This document shows, one piece after another, positions 7,820-15,687 of a DNA stretch of 25,328 nt (its first letter is position 1; every line of letters begins with the position of its first letter). The DNA comes from a virus: IMG/VR virus record IMGVR_UViG_3300028815_000025, positions 1-25,328 of that record; one strand, given 5' to 3'. The notes below the pieces were generated by a model. It had not been told where the DNA came from. It was given only the letters and a program-made list of their open reading frames with translations, and searched no databases. Both the position numbers and the translations under genes were made by a program.

Positions 7820-9001
7820 TTATTCTCCTTTTAAAACACTTTTGAATAGTTCAGCCCATTGTTCCGAAATTAGCTTCCAAGAAAATTCATCTGAGCTAAA
7901 CTTATCTATATTCTTTTGCGATAATTCTGCTAGCAAATCTCTATCACTATATAAGATTTCTAACTTTTCTGCCACATCATGTGGAGAAACAATTTTTCCT
8001 GTGGTAGTTATTTTATCAATTGTCCATTCTGTAATAGGGTCTACTACGAGTCCTACATCTTCATGTAACTTCCCCATAGATGAGTAGTTTCCCACAATTT
8101 GTGGAGCACCTGTTACTGCATGTTCCACATTCACTAGCCCAAAACCTTCTCCTAGGCTAGTATTTAATCCAACATCACAGATATTATAAATTTCGTTTAG
8201 CTGTTCAGTAGTAACTCTTTGGATTCCAGGATTCAAAGAAGTTAAAATTAATTTCTCGTCAATCCCTAACCTAGTTGCCATTCTTATAATATCTATGTGG
8301 TCATCAGTTACTCCACAGTGAGCATAGTATCTTGCATCATCCTTCCCTTGGGAAAATTCTGCAAAAGCTTTCATAGAAATATCTAGCCTTTTCCTAGGCT
8401 GATTTCTATTAGCGTTTAGAACAATAAAGTAATCTTTTGAATCATTATTTCCAAAAACTTTTCTTCTAATGTAGCTTTTGTCAGCACCAAGTTTATAGAA
8501 ATCAGATGTATCTACGCCATGATTAATAATTTTTACATCATATTTACCTTCGGTAGCTACTTCAATAACCCCTCTACCAAACTCCGTATAAGCAACAATA
8601 GCAGATACTTTGTCAAAGTCCTTGTACCAAGCGGGATTATGGTCTTCTGCATCTGCTGGAGTGTAAGTTACTATTTTAGGAAAATCTATTTGCTTTTTAT
8701 TGGAATAATCAATAAAATCTTGCAGATAATCCTTTTGTACCCAGGCATCATTCAAAATAAAAATAAGATTTGGCTGGTATACTTCCATCAGACCTTCTAT
8801 TCTCATATGACCATAGATATCTGCTGGATGCATTCTTGCCGGAAAAATTGGAAAAGTATAATCATGGGGGTCTCCCATATGGTTTATACCAAGTCCAATT
8901 ACTTCAAATTTATCTCTAGGTAAATATTTAATTATTGAATGAGATACCCTCGAAAATCCAGTAGGTGCTACCAAATCCGAAATCCATAAAATCCTTATCA
9001 T
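7820..9001 (-). CDS. Glycosyltransferase, GT-B fold (GT4-like)
   Basis: 393 residues, the usual length for this fold. The N-terminal Rossmann half opens MIRILWISDLVAPTGFSRV, with the Gly-rich acceptor loop at 14-19. The C-terminal half begins near residue 190 with FIVLNANRNQPRKRLD (a phosphate-contacting R-x4-K at 199-204) and carries the retaining-enzyme motif E285-GFGLVNV-E293 (EX7E), followed by a 'TGAPQIV' donor-site strand. These are standard GT4 features for transfer from a nucleotide sugar. The enzyme should be cytosolic, as no signal or membrane segment is seen. AAAGGAG lies 6 nt before the ATG. It stands inside the neck gene group, away from the main sugar cluster, next to structural genes, which suggests that a virion protein is the acceptor. 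Donor and acceptor are unknown. Confidence 0.85.
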   Translation of the reverse strand: MIRILWISDLVAPTGFSRVSHSIIKYLPRDKFEVIGLGINHMGDPHDYTFPIFPARMHPADIYGHMRIEGLMEVYQPNLIFILNDAWVQKDYLQDFIDYSNKKQIDFPKIVTYTPADAEDHNPAWYKDFDKVSAIVAYTEFGRGVIEVATEGKYDVKIINHGVDTSDFYKLGADKSYIRRKVFGNNDSKDYFIVLNANRNQPRKRLDISMKAFAEFSQGKDDARYYAHCGVTDDHIDIIRMATRLGIDEKLILTSLNPGIQRVTTEQLNEIYNICDVGLNTSLGEGFGLVNVEHAVTGAPQIVGNYSSMGKLHEDVGLVVDPITEWTIDKITTTGKIVSPHDVAEKLEILYSDRDLLAELSQKNIDKFSSDEFSWKLISEQWAELFKSVLKGE

Positions 9002-9015
9002 CCCTTACTCCTTTA

Positions 9016-9516
9016 TTAAATTCTAGTTTTTGTTTCAAATTTATTATCCTTAAATCCAGGTAAACTTTGTTTTCTAGGAGTTACTAAACGTTTAGTTGGG
9101 GGAGTGATTAAGGCTTCTAATTCTCCCCACAAACGATTTAAATTAGCGTCTACGTGCTTTCCTGCCGCAATATTGCTATAAGAAATTTCAAAATCTTTCC
9201 AAGAACCAATATTCCAAGCATTAGCCTCTAGGTCTCCTTGAACAAGAACTATTGCTGTCATTGTAATATATAAGGATTCATCCTGAGGTTCTATGACTCC
9301 AACTTCTGCTTCTGTATAATACCAAGGTGAATATTCCGTATTTCTAACAATATCAGGAGTAGCATCTAATAAGTATTTATTATAAATATACCTCTGTAGT
9401 TGTAAATGGGCAACCTGAATTGCAGATTCTATCCACTCGTCTGCGCAACGATATGGAGAAGAGCGGTCACCTACTTTTGTTCTTACAGGGGTAATTAAAT
9501 CACTGATTACTGTCAT
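9016..9516 (-). CDS. Probable head-tail adaptor (connector) protein
   Basis: A 166-residue protein. The N-terminal 60 residues look helical (ISDLITPVRTKVGD, then CADEWIESAIQVAHLQLQRYI), like the helical bundle of portal-binding adaptors, which often open with a short 'I..vR..lgD' helix and an 'ADeWIesAI' helix. A second helical part (KHVDANLNRLWGELEALI) and a basic C-terminal tail follow. It starts one base after the stop of the preceding gene (TAAAATG). It is the second gene after the capsid gene, the usual place for this connector. The identification rests on pattern and position, with no catalytic residues to check. Confidence 0.5.
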   Translation of the reverse strand: MTVISDLITPVRTKVGDRSSPYRCADEWIESAIQVAHLQLQRYIYNKYLLDATPDIVRNTEYSPWYYTEAEVGVIEPQDESLYITMTAIVLVQGDLEANAWNIGSWKDFEISYSNIAAGKHVDANLNRLWGELEALITPPTKRLVTPRKQSLPGFKDNKFETKTRI

Positions 9517-9517
9517 T

Positions 9518-10009
9518 TTATTTGTCTAGTGATTGAACTTCAGCAATTCTAGCCTCTATGAATTGTGTATATTTTTCTGATTTTTCTTGCTTTCTTGCCA
9601 TCTCTAGAAGTCTGGTTAATGGGGCTTCTGATTCCATTTTATTAATAGCCGCCTGAAACCCAAACCAAGGAGTATTTAGAATTTCTTCTAACTCTTCGTC
9701 AGATGCTTGATGTAATTTCTCAACGTCTGTGACTTCAGGTTTGACTTTCTTTTTAACTTCAATAAGATATCCTTTGTTAAAATGACCTTTGTTCATATTT
9801 TTAACAAATTGATATCCCTGAACATCCCATACTTCTAAAAAACACCCCTCGTCATTTGTGGCAGGATTTCCGTACATAACTTCATGTGCAACCTCGCCTG
9901 TAAAGGGGTTAATTACGTTTACAACTACTTTACTAAGTACTGTTTTCTTAAAAACTCTGTATGGCTTCCCTTCCTGCATAGCCGAATAAATCTCTAGATT
10001 CTTTTCCAC
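9518..10009 (-). CDS. Unknown protein following the capsid gene
   Basis: A 163-residue protein with a GTG start and a strong AAGGAGAGG site about 7 nt upstream. Residues 1-85 look beta-rich (VVVNVINPFTGEVAHEVMYG, CFLEVWDVQGYQFV); residues 95-163 are charged and helical (EKLHQASDEELEEILNTP and a Lys/Glu-rich tail). The second part has the look of a protein interaction segment. The gene lies between the capsid and adaptor candidates and after the GC-rich hairpin, where several phages encode a small head-completion or capsid-associated protein. I do not recognise the family. Confidence 0.6.
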   Translation of the reverse strand: MEKNLEIYSAMQEGKPYRVFKKTVLSKVVVNVINPFTGEVAHEVMYGNPATNDEGCFLEVWDVQGYQFVKNMNKGHFNKGYLIEVKKKVKPEVTDVEKLHQASDEELEEILNTPWFGFQAAINKMESEAPLTRLLEMARKQEKSEKYTQFIEARIAEVQSLDK

Positions 10010-10039
10010 GTTATTCCTCTCCTTATTAAATTTTTAGTG

Positions 10040-10071
10040 GGGAGGGAGATATGATTAGCACTCTCCCCCCC
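10040..10071 (-). other. GC-rich hairpin downstream of the capsid gene
   Basis: In the minus-strand transcript a run of seven G followed by AGA pairs with TCTCCC-T-CCC, a 10-bp stem with one G-U pair and a 12-nt loop. It lies in the 78-nt gap between the capsid stop (10088) and the next start (10009). No U-tract follows on the minus strand (the next bases are CACTAAAAATTT), so it does not meet the rule for an intrinsic terminator. A stem protecting the 3' end of the capsid mRNA, or a partial terminator, is more likely. Confidence 0.45.
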
Positions 10072-10087
10072 AAAAAGTTTAGTCCGT

Positions 10088-10987
10088 TTAGGTAATCTCA
10101 ATTACGTGAATGCCTTGAGCACGGTCAATAATCATTCCGAATCTTTGATACAATTCTAAGTTCCAATAAGGCGGGGTTGGTTCATAATTAATCCACTGTT
10201 TACTCTTTACGTCACCGTAAGTAATAAACTCGCCAACTCCCTCACCAATAACAAGAACTTTATTTGTAGGCAGTAATGCATTATAGTCTTCGGGATTATC
10301 GTACTCCTGAGCTAATGCTACAATTGGAGCGCCGTAGTATTTACCTAACCAGCCAGTATTCATAACCTCTTCAAGCTGTGAATCTACTCTATGTAGAGTT
10401 GAGCCTGTGTCTGCCCAGAAACCACCAAAAGTAGTAATCGGGGTTAGAAGCTCTCTAGTTCCTACAACGGCTCTTACACTACCAACTGTTTGATTTACTT
10501 TGTCAATGGCATTTTTTAGCGTAGCCGCATTAAGTGCTGTAGCAACTGAAGAGTAATTGTCTGGGGTGTTGCTTGTAGACCAGACAGTGCTCAGAGCAGT
10601 AAAGATTTTGTTCTGATAATAGTCTCGAAGTTTTGCCATCATTTCGCCACGAATCTCTTGGATTGTGCCTAGCTCCCCTGATTCAAGTTCCCATTCATTG
10701 AACTGAACACCTACGTCAGCGCCGTCTAACACATAGTTAGCTCGCTCTGTCACAGTAATCTCATCTTTCAGATGGATTGAGCCAGGAACTAAGGTACGTA
10801 CTTTTATACCTTTGCGTACTTTCTTAACTAGGATATCTCCCTCTTTAAGTGCTCTGCTGTTTAGGAGCATACCAACGAAGTCCACAGTAATGTGTCCAGG
10901 TTGTAGATACTCCACAAAAATTTGTGCTAAAGCATCGCGGTCATCCTTAACGGATGCTAAAGCTTCCTTTAGTTGTTTTTCATCCAT
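10088..10987 (-). CDS. Major capsid protein, probably HK97 fold
   Basis: 299 residues with a GGAGGA site 11 nt before the ATG. The opening is a helix (MDEKQLKEALASVKDDRDAL). A beta-hairpin-like stretch follows (HITVDFVGMLL, then GDILVKKVRKGIKVRTLVPGS, about residues 32-70, a candidate E-loop region), then a long 'spine'-type helix (IQEIRGEMMAKLRDYYQNKIFTAL, about 109-132), an alpha/beta P-domain (AIDKVNQTVGSVRAVVGTRELL) and a C-terminal beta part (PPYWNLELYQRFGMIIDRAQGIHVIEIT). This order, the length, and the position after portal, protease and decoration genes support the major capsid protein. No long N-terminal delta domain is present, which agrees with a separately encoded scaffold on the protease gene. 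Confidence 0.8.
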   Translation of the reverse strand: MDEKQLKEALASVKDDRDALAQIFVEYLQPGHITVDFVGMLLNSRALKEGDILVKKVRKGIKVRTLVPGSIHLKDEITVTERANYVLDGADVGVQFNEWELESGELGTIQEIRGEMMAKLRDYYQNKIFTALSTVWSTSNTPDNYSSVATALNAATLKNAIDKVNQTVGSVRAVVGTRELLTPITTFGGFWADTGSTLHRVDSQLEEVMNTGWLGKYYGAPIVALAQEYDNPEDYNALLPTNKVLVIGEGVGEFITYGDVKSKQWINYEPTPPYWNLELYQRFGMIIDRAQGIHVIEIT

Positions 10988-11011
10988 GTTCTAAAGTTTC
11001 CTCCGATAATT

Positions 11012-11572
11012 TTATAGTAAGCTCTTAACCGTTAGAGCACCAGTTGAGCTTTCGTAGCCCACTACTTGGAACTGAGTTGCTGACGCAGAGTGCTTTAACT
11101 TGCCTCTGTCTGCCCCTGCTGTATGTTCAGGAATTAAGTACTCGCCTAGCGTTACACCAGATGCAGAGTATACATAATGTCCACTTGGAATTTCATAAAC
11201 TCCCCTGCTGTGCATAAGCATCAGGTAACCAGAAGGAATTGTCTGTCCAATTTGAACAGAGGGTGCTGTCATTCTCACTAGAGCATTAAATGGAACATTT
11301 GCTGTTTGGTCAAATGCACCATATCTCAGTGACCAAGAAATAGCAGGATACGGTTGATAGATTGGGGGTTCAGTATTATCTGGCGGCCATGCAGAAATAT
11401 AAAAAGCTACAGCGGCTTCACCGGCAGATGTAGGCAATTTAGCTCCTGGCAGGTCTTCTCTACTACCAAAGTTATATGACCATGAGTTAGAAGTTAGCAA
11501 TACACATCTACCTTCTACAACATCAGTTTGGGCCACAGCCCCCATTACCTCACGTAAAATATTAACTTTCAT
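11012..11572 (-). CDS. Probable capsid decoration protein
   Basis: A 186-residue, beta-rich, Pro- and Gly-rich protein with no long helix, no Cys pair and no membrane segment. It begins MKVNILREVMGAVAQTDVVEGRCVLL, where a short helix leads into a 'VVEGRCVLL' strand. The second half contains RGVYEIPSGHYVYSASGVTLGEYLIPE. AGAGGT stands 9 nt before the ATG. It is placed immediately before the major capsid gene and after the protease gene, the classical site for head decoration (cement) proteins. The function is inferred from position and composition. Confidence 0.5.
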   Translation of the reverse strand: MKVNILREVMGAVAQTDVVEGRCVLLTSNSWSYNFGSREDLPGAKLPTSAGEAAVAFYISAWPPDNTEPPIYQPYPAISWSLRYGAFDQTANVPFNALVRMTAPSVQIGQTIPSGYLMLMHSRGVYEIPSGHYVYSASGVTLGEYLIPEHTAGADRGKLKHSASATQFQVVGYESSTGALTVKSLL

Positions 11573-11588
11573 TTTATGTTAACCTCTC

Positions 11589-11786
11589 TTATTCTTTCTT
11601 CACGTGAAGACCTCGTAAGCCTTCTCCAATTTCTTTAGCAGTATATTCCTGCCCCGAGTCAGCTTTAAGATTTGGAATATCTACTCCAGAATCTTTCTTT
11701 TTGTCTTCATCTTTTTCCCTAGTTGCAAAAGCTACCATTTCCTGTAAAATAAATTCAAGTGCATTGTCATCTAGGGATAGAAGCAT
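11589..11786 (-). CDS. Small acidic head-module protein of unknown function
   Basis: A 65-residue protein from the ATG at 11786 (MLLSLDDNALEFILQEM). This start is preferred because GAGG lies 6 nt upstream and the ATG follows the preceding TGA by one base. The alternative TTG at 11798 would add four residues. An N-terminal helix is followed by a highly charged linker (TREKDEDKKKDSG) and a C-terminal 'EYTAKEIGEGLRGLHVKKE' segment. It lies between the protease-scaffold and decoration genes, so an assembly accessory or scaffold-like role is possible, with no motif to confirm it. Confidence 0.6.
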   Translation of the reverse strand: MLLSLDDNALEFILQEMVAFATREKDEDKKKDSGVDIPNLKADSGQEYTAKEIGEGLRGLHVKKE

Positions 11787-11787
11787 T

Positions 11788-12546
11788 TCAGCCCTCAAAT
11801 TTAGTTTTAATAGCCGCTAGTTTTTCTGCTTTTTCTTTTGCAGAATCAATTTCAGCCTTAAACTCACGAAGTTCCTCAAGTTCCTGAAGCTCTTCATTGT
11901 ACTTATCTTCTTTTTCTTTAGCTTCGCTCTTCAGTTCTTCGATTTTTGAGTTAGCTTCGGCTAACTGACCATTAGCCTCATCTAATTTGGACTTAAGTTT
12001 TTCTAGCTCGTCCAATTTTTCTTTCTCCTTTTCCGCAATTGCGGTAATTTGAGTTCTTTCCTCATACGCAGGCTCACCTACGATAGCTAGTCCATTTAAA
12101 GACACTCCAGTTAAATCTTTAAATTTTCCATTTTCAATCTCATCTTTATAGGAAATTTCCCAAGAAACTTTGGGATTATTACCTTTGGCACTCATCTCTT
12201 CAAGAAGTTTAATATCTTCAGGACGCTCGTCAGGCCAAAGTGCTCCAAGAGCAATAACCTTGTCGTCTTCGCCCTTAAGTTTTGCGAGTACCCCAATAGG
12301 ATTTCCCCACGCCTCGGCGTGGCCATCGGAGATTACTCCCCTAGCCATTTTAATGGGTGCGTTCACGCCAGACTTGATAAGATTAGAAAACTCCGTATTT
12401 GGAATTCTGTGATTATTGGCATTAGGCTTATCATCAGTAACAATAACTCTACACCATTTAAAATTAGGGTTTAGAGAAATAGAAGCCTCAGCCTCGTAGT
12501 CACTTCCGATAAACTCTAAATCGCCGTTTACCGTAAAAGTTTTCAT
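11788..12546 (-). CDS. Prohead protease fused to a coiled-coil scaffold
   Basis: 252 residues in two parts. Residues 1-170 are an alpha/beta domain with candidate catalytic residues His76 (ISDGHAEAWGNPIGVL) and Ser128 (PKVSWEISYKDE), the His/Ser layout of phage maturation proteases, followed by LTGVSLNGLAIVGEPAY. Residues 172-250 are an almost unbroken Lys/Glu/Leu coiled coil typical of scaffolding. In many phages the scaffold is an in-frame extension of the protease and is destroyed after shell assembly. The gene follows the portal and precedes the capsid gene. AGGAGA lies 5 nt before the ATG, and the palindrome and promoter at 12559-12622 lie directly upstream, so it is probably the first gene of a capsid transcript. 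The catalytic pair is my reading and is not verified by alignment. Confidence 0.7.
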   Translation of the reverse strand: MKTFTVNGDLEFIGSDYEAEASISLNPNFKWCRVIVTDDKPNANNHRIPNTEFSNLIKSGVNAPIKMARGVISDGHAEAWGNPIGVLAKLKGEDDKVIALGALWPDERPEDIKLLEEMSAKGNNPKVSWEISYKDEIENGKFKDLTGVSLNGLAIVGEPAYEERTQITAIAEKEKEKLDELEKLKSKLDEANGQLAEANSKIEELKSEAKEKEDKYNEELQELEELREFKAEIDSAKEKAEKLAAIKTKFEG

Positions 12547-12558
12547 AGAAGTCTCCTA

Positions 12559-12580
12559 AATATACCTAATTAGGTATATT
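12559..12580. promoter_or_regulatory. Perfect 22-bp palindrome between promoter and ribosome site
   Basis: Each half is AATATACCTAA, and the two halves are exact reverse complements with no spacer. It starts about 5 nt after the predicted transcription start of the promoter at 12592-12622 and ends one base before the AGGAGA ribosome site of the protease gene. It could be an operator for a dimeric repressor or activator, or a 9-bp hairpin with an AATT loop at the 5' end of the mRNA. It lacks the U-tract expected of a terminator. Confidence 0.7.
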
Positions 12581-12591
12581 ACTACATTAAT

Positions 12592-12622
12592 ATTATACCA
12601 CAAAATACCTTAAAACTGTCAA
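12592..12622 (-). promoter_or_regulatory. Consensus-like promoter for the protease/capsid genes
   Basis: On the minus strand TTGACA (12617-12622) and TATAAT (12592-12597) are both exact consensus hexamers, separated by 19 nt, with a TGn extension before the -10 (TGGTATAAT). The predicted start is near 12585, giving a leader of about 39 nt. It lies in the 90-nt gap after the portal gene, so capsid genes can be transcribed independently of the terminase transcript. The 19-nt spacer is longer than the usual 17, which the extended -10 could compensate for. Confidence 0.75.
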
Positions 12623-12636
12623 AATAAGAAAATTTT

Positions 12637-14121
12637 CTATTTTTCTTGCTGGTTTTTGTTGTCTTGTGGTGGTTTTTCTTGCTGATTTTGTCCAGGAATA
12701 GGACTATAAGGCTTAGGTGCAAATTCTTCAATACCCCTTTCTTTCATTTCTTTTTGCTCCTCTTCCCTTAAATCTAGCTCATCTTCCCAATTATACCCTA
12801 ATTCTTTAGCATAACTTGTTCTACTTACATTGCCTGTATCATATAACTCTCTTAACGCGGCTGTCCATTCTGCAAATTCAGTTAAGTTAATTGGGTCAAA
12901 TGCTAATTTGGTTTTTCCCCTTAGACTATTTAATCTAAACGTTTCAGCTAAGACATTATTAAGAATCTTTAGGATTTTTTCTCTCATGTGTATCATTGTT
13001 TTTTCTGGAGAAATGGATGAAATTTTAATATTACCAGCATTACTTCTTTCACTTTCTCCTACAATGAGTGAGCGAGGAAACCCAAGTCCTAACATAATGT
13101 CATCGTTTACATTTGCATATTTCTCTTCGTTTAGCAGTGCCTCTACAGGTGGAAATACCCACTCTATTTCTAGAGTATGGTTAGCAAATAATTGAAATAC
13201 CCTTTCAATATCATTATTTTGACTATTCCTATAGTAAATTTGGTCTTTTAGGTCGTTTAGTTTATCCTCTTGGTCATCTGTTAGTGGGTATTCGTCATTA
13301 CCAAGTCTAAACACCTGAATAGCCGTTATTACTCTACTGGCAATTGTATAATCCATCCTTCTTAAATTACGCTTGTGTTTAAGAGGTTCTAATACAGCGG
13401 TTAAATAAGGTGTAGGATAAGGGCTGTCCGTTACAACTTTACGTCTAATAATATTCTCTGTATTTTCAATTTTTATTGTAAGCTCTCCGTTTTCTACAGC
13501 TTTTACAAACTCTGGGTAATATTTTAACAGTTTTTTATAAAGCTCTATATCTTTAACTCCGCTTGCATACATTCCTTTGTTCTGAATAAAGGTAACAACC
13601 TCATCAGGAATCTTTGCATAGTACGAGGGAGAATCATCTATAATTGGAGATTCTATAATAATAGTAGCAGGGTCACGTACCCACATAGACACTGGAACAT
13701 TCAAAGTTGTATATCTTTTAATTCCAAACTCCTGTAAGGTATCCTTTTCTACATCTCCGTATTTAACTTCAGGAATTACCAATCCTGAAATAAGATACTC
13801 CAATGCCATATTTTCAGCAAATTCTTGCAGAGGATTAATCATCCCATCTACAAGTTTTTCCTCGTTGGTATTTAAATCAGTTTTTGGATAATTTAAAGTA
13901 TTAATCCCAATGTCTATCATTTTATTAAAAACTGACGATACTATTGCATCATGTCTGTAAAAAAATCTACAAGAACCTACAATTTTAGAAAAATTTCTGT
14001 CGTTGATTACCTCATCCATCTTGTCCACTTTCCGTGGAGTTACCCAAGGATTATATGAAGTAGTCATATAAACATTAGACGCAGTAGCCAGTGAAACAGT
14101 CGTTGTTTCTTGTTCTTCCAT
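12637..14121 (-). CDS. Portal protein
   Basis: 494 residues, within the usual range. The opening is low-complexity (MEEQETTTVSLATASNVY). A mixed alpha/beta wing with a candidate clip region around residues 130-230 follows (ENMALEYLISGLVIPEVKYG, SMWVRDPATIIIESPII). The stem/crown segment near 330-380 contains VFPPVEALLNEEKYANVNDDIMLGLGFP, a pattern seen in portals where a loop of 'lgiP..ll' type is followed by a long helix (SPEKTMIHMREKILKILNNVL). The C-terminus is a Gln/Lys/Pro-rich tail. It directly follows the large terminase gene and has TAGGAG 6 nt before the ATG, inside the end of that gene. Portal oligomers form the DNA entry vertex. Alternatives are unlikely given size and order. Confidence 0.8.
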   Translation of the reverse strand: MEEQETTTVSLATASNVYMTTSYNPWVTPRKVDKMDEVINDRNFSKIVGSCRFFYRHDAIVSSVFNKMIDIGINTLNYPKTDLNTNEEKLVDGMINPLQEFAENMALEYLISGLVIPEVKYGDVEKDTLQEFGIKRYTTLNVPVSMWVRDPATIIIESPIIDDSPSYYAKIPDEVVTFIQNKGMYASGVKDIELYKKLLKYYPEFVKAVENGELTIKIENTENIIRRKVVTDSPYPTPYLTAVLEPLKHKRNLRRMDYTIASRVITAIQVFRLGNDEYPLTDDQEDKLNDLKDQIYYRNSQNNDIERVFQLFANHTLEIEWVFPPVEALLNEEKYANVNDDIMLGLGFPRSLIVGESERSNAGNIKISSISPEKTMIHMREKILKILNNVLAETFRLNSLRGKTKLAFDPINLTEFAEWTAALRELYDTGNVSRTSYAKELGYNWEDELDLREEEQKEMKERGIEEFAPKPYSPIPGQNQQEKPPQDNKNQQEK

Positions 14122-14130
14122 AGTTTACTC

Positions 14131-15687
14131 CTATAACCAAGACACTCTCATAAGGTTAGACACTCTTGGTCTTAGTTCTATTAATTCATTTTCTAAATAA
14201 TACGCCAAACTACCACAAAGTAAAGCGGCAGTATAATGGTCTTCTCCCCTCTTACCGCCTCTGTAAGTAAGGGTTTTGTATGAAATATCTCCATTTGGAT
14301 TTTTCATATATGTCATTCTTTCTAGTTCGGCTACGGTTTCTAGGTCTGTACTAGAATACACAATTTTATGTCCGTTTGAATATTCTTGTAAAACTGACAC
14401 GGACAATGGCTTAGTTTTGGATTTAATCTCTTTTCCATCAGAATCGTATCCAATTATAATTGAACTAGAAAAGTTTATAGGTCTAAGCCTGGTTCTGAAG
14501 TTCTTATGTAAATATTCATCCCCCTCCATAAGTCTTTGGGTTAAGGCTTTTCCAGCAGACCCCTCATCAACTCCTATTAAAGAAGGTTTAAATCTTAAAT
14601 CTAAGAAATCTATCAATTTCTCTTGTATACTATAAGACACTTTATTTAATTGTACTTTAGCGTGAAATTTTATAGTTCCTTTAGTTGTCAAGTATAGTAT
14701 AAAAATAGCAGTTGGGTCTGTATACCCTAAGTCAATACCCATTAACACCCCGCTGTTATTTTTAGGTGGAAGTGGTAAAAGGGAAAGTTTATTATAATAC
14801 TCATTTAGATTCTTTTCCAATTTTATACCATCAATTACTAGCTTGTAAACAGGATATTGCTCTATACTCATTAATCTTCTATCAAACACTGAGAATATAG
14901 GTGAGCCGTGCTCTCCGAGGAAGAAATGGATAAAATCTGGACTATCTTTTCCACCATATTGTTCAATAGCTCTGAGTTCGTCATCTTCCGTCATCCTTGG
15001 ATTATCGTAAGATGATACTCTGTGCTTAGTATACATATCAAGCTCTTGGTCAGCTAGATAAAGAATGTTGTTTTCTCTTAGTCCTGTGGGTACTCCGCAA
15101 ACTAACCACTGACATCCAGCCATCCATGTATTCATAATAGGTTGCATTTCTTGAAATGCTGGATGTGGAAAATATCCACCCTCATCTATAACTGCTATAG
15201 GAAGGTGAAGTCCTATAAAATTTCTACCATCTCCTGTTTGTCCAGCAATACGACTTTCGAAAATAGCCCCATTTAAAAGCTTAATTGTATTAGTCGAACT
15301 GTTAATTCCTTGGTTTTTTCGTAAAAAGTGTTTTAAGAAACTATGTTGTCTAAAATTTCTTACTAGTCCATCCCACACAGGTTGCATATGTACTTTTGAA
15401 GGTACTGCATATAACATAGTAAATGATGGAAATACATTAAAAATCATCCACCAGATAAACTTAGCTACTAAAGCAAAAGTTTTCCCAGTAGCTCTCGCTG
15501 TACATATGCTAACATGAGAATTAAAATCCCCTAAAATTTCTTGTTGATACCAATCCATTTTTAGAGGCTCATCATACTCTGTTATATCTAAATTATATAT
15601 GAACTCTGCACAGAAAACTGGATTTTTTAAAACTTCGTAAAGAATTAAATCTTCTTGAGTGACTACTTCTTTCTTTTTTAACGCCAT
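14131..15687 (-). CDS. terL: Terminase large subunit (packaging ATPase-nuclease)
   Basis: 518 residues from the ATG at 15687; a TTG at 15714 would add nine residues, and neither has a clear ribosome site. ATPase domain: WYQQEIL adenine-binding segment (46-52), Walker A ARATGKT (64-70, Lys69), Walker B IAVIDE (164-169, Asp168/Glu169), coupling motif CGVPTG (197-202). Nuclease domain: VLMGIDLGYTD with the first acidic residue, then IGVDEGSAG, and EDHYTAALLCGSLAY near the end with a third acidic residue, the RNase H-like arrangement. It packages DNA into proheads through the portal, encoded next. The start overlaps the upstream sulfotransferase gene by 10 nt, which links packaging to the sugar genes at the translational level. 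Confidence 0.93.
   Translation of the reverse strand: MALKKKEVVTQEDLILYEVLKNPVFCAEFIYNLDITEYDEPLKMDWYQQEILGDFNSHVSICTARATGKTFALVAKFIWWMIFNVFPSFTMLYAVPSKVHMQPVWDGLVRNFRQHSFLKHFLRKNQGINSSTNTIKLLNGAIFESRIAGQTGDGRNFIGLHLPIAVIDEGGYFPHPAFQEMQPIMNTWMAGCQWLVCGVPTGLRENNILYLADQELDMYTKHRVSSYDNPRMTEDDELRAIEQYGGKDSPDFIHFFLGEHGSPIFSVFDRRLMSIEQYPVYKLVIDGIKLEKNLNEYYNKLSLLPLPPKNNSGVLMGIDLGYTDPTAIFILYLTTKGTIKFHAKVQLNKVSYSIQEKLIDFLDLRFKPSLIGVDEGSAGKALTQRLMEGDEYLHKNFRTRLRPINFSSSIIIGYDSDGKEIKSKTKPLSVSVLQEYSNGHKIVYSSTDLETVAELERMTYMKNPNGDISYKTLTYRGGKRGEDHYTAALLCGSLAYYLENELIELRPRVSNLMRVSWL

Noticed and set aside
12547-12636. Intrinsic terminator between portal and protease genes
   Set aside because: The palindrome is AT-rich and is followed by the AGGAGA ribosome site, with no U-run on the minus strand.
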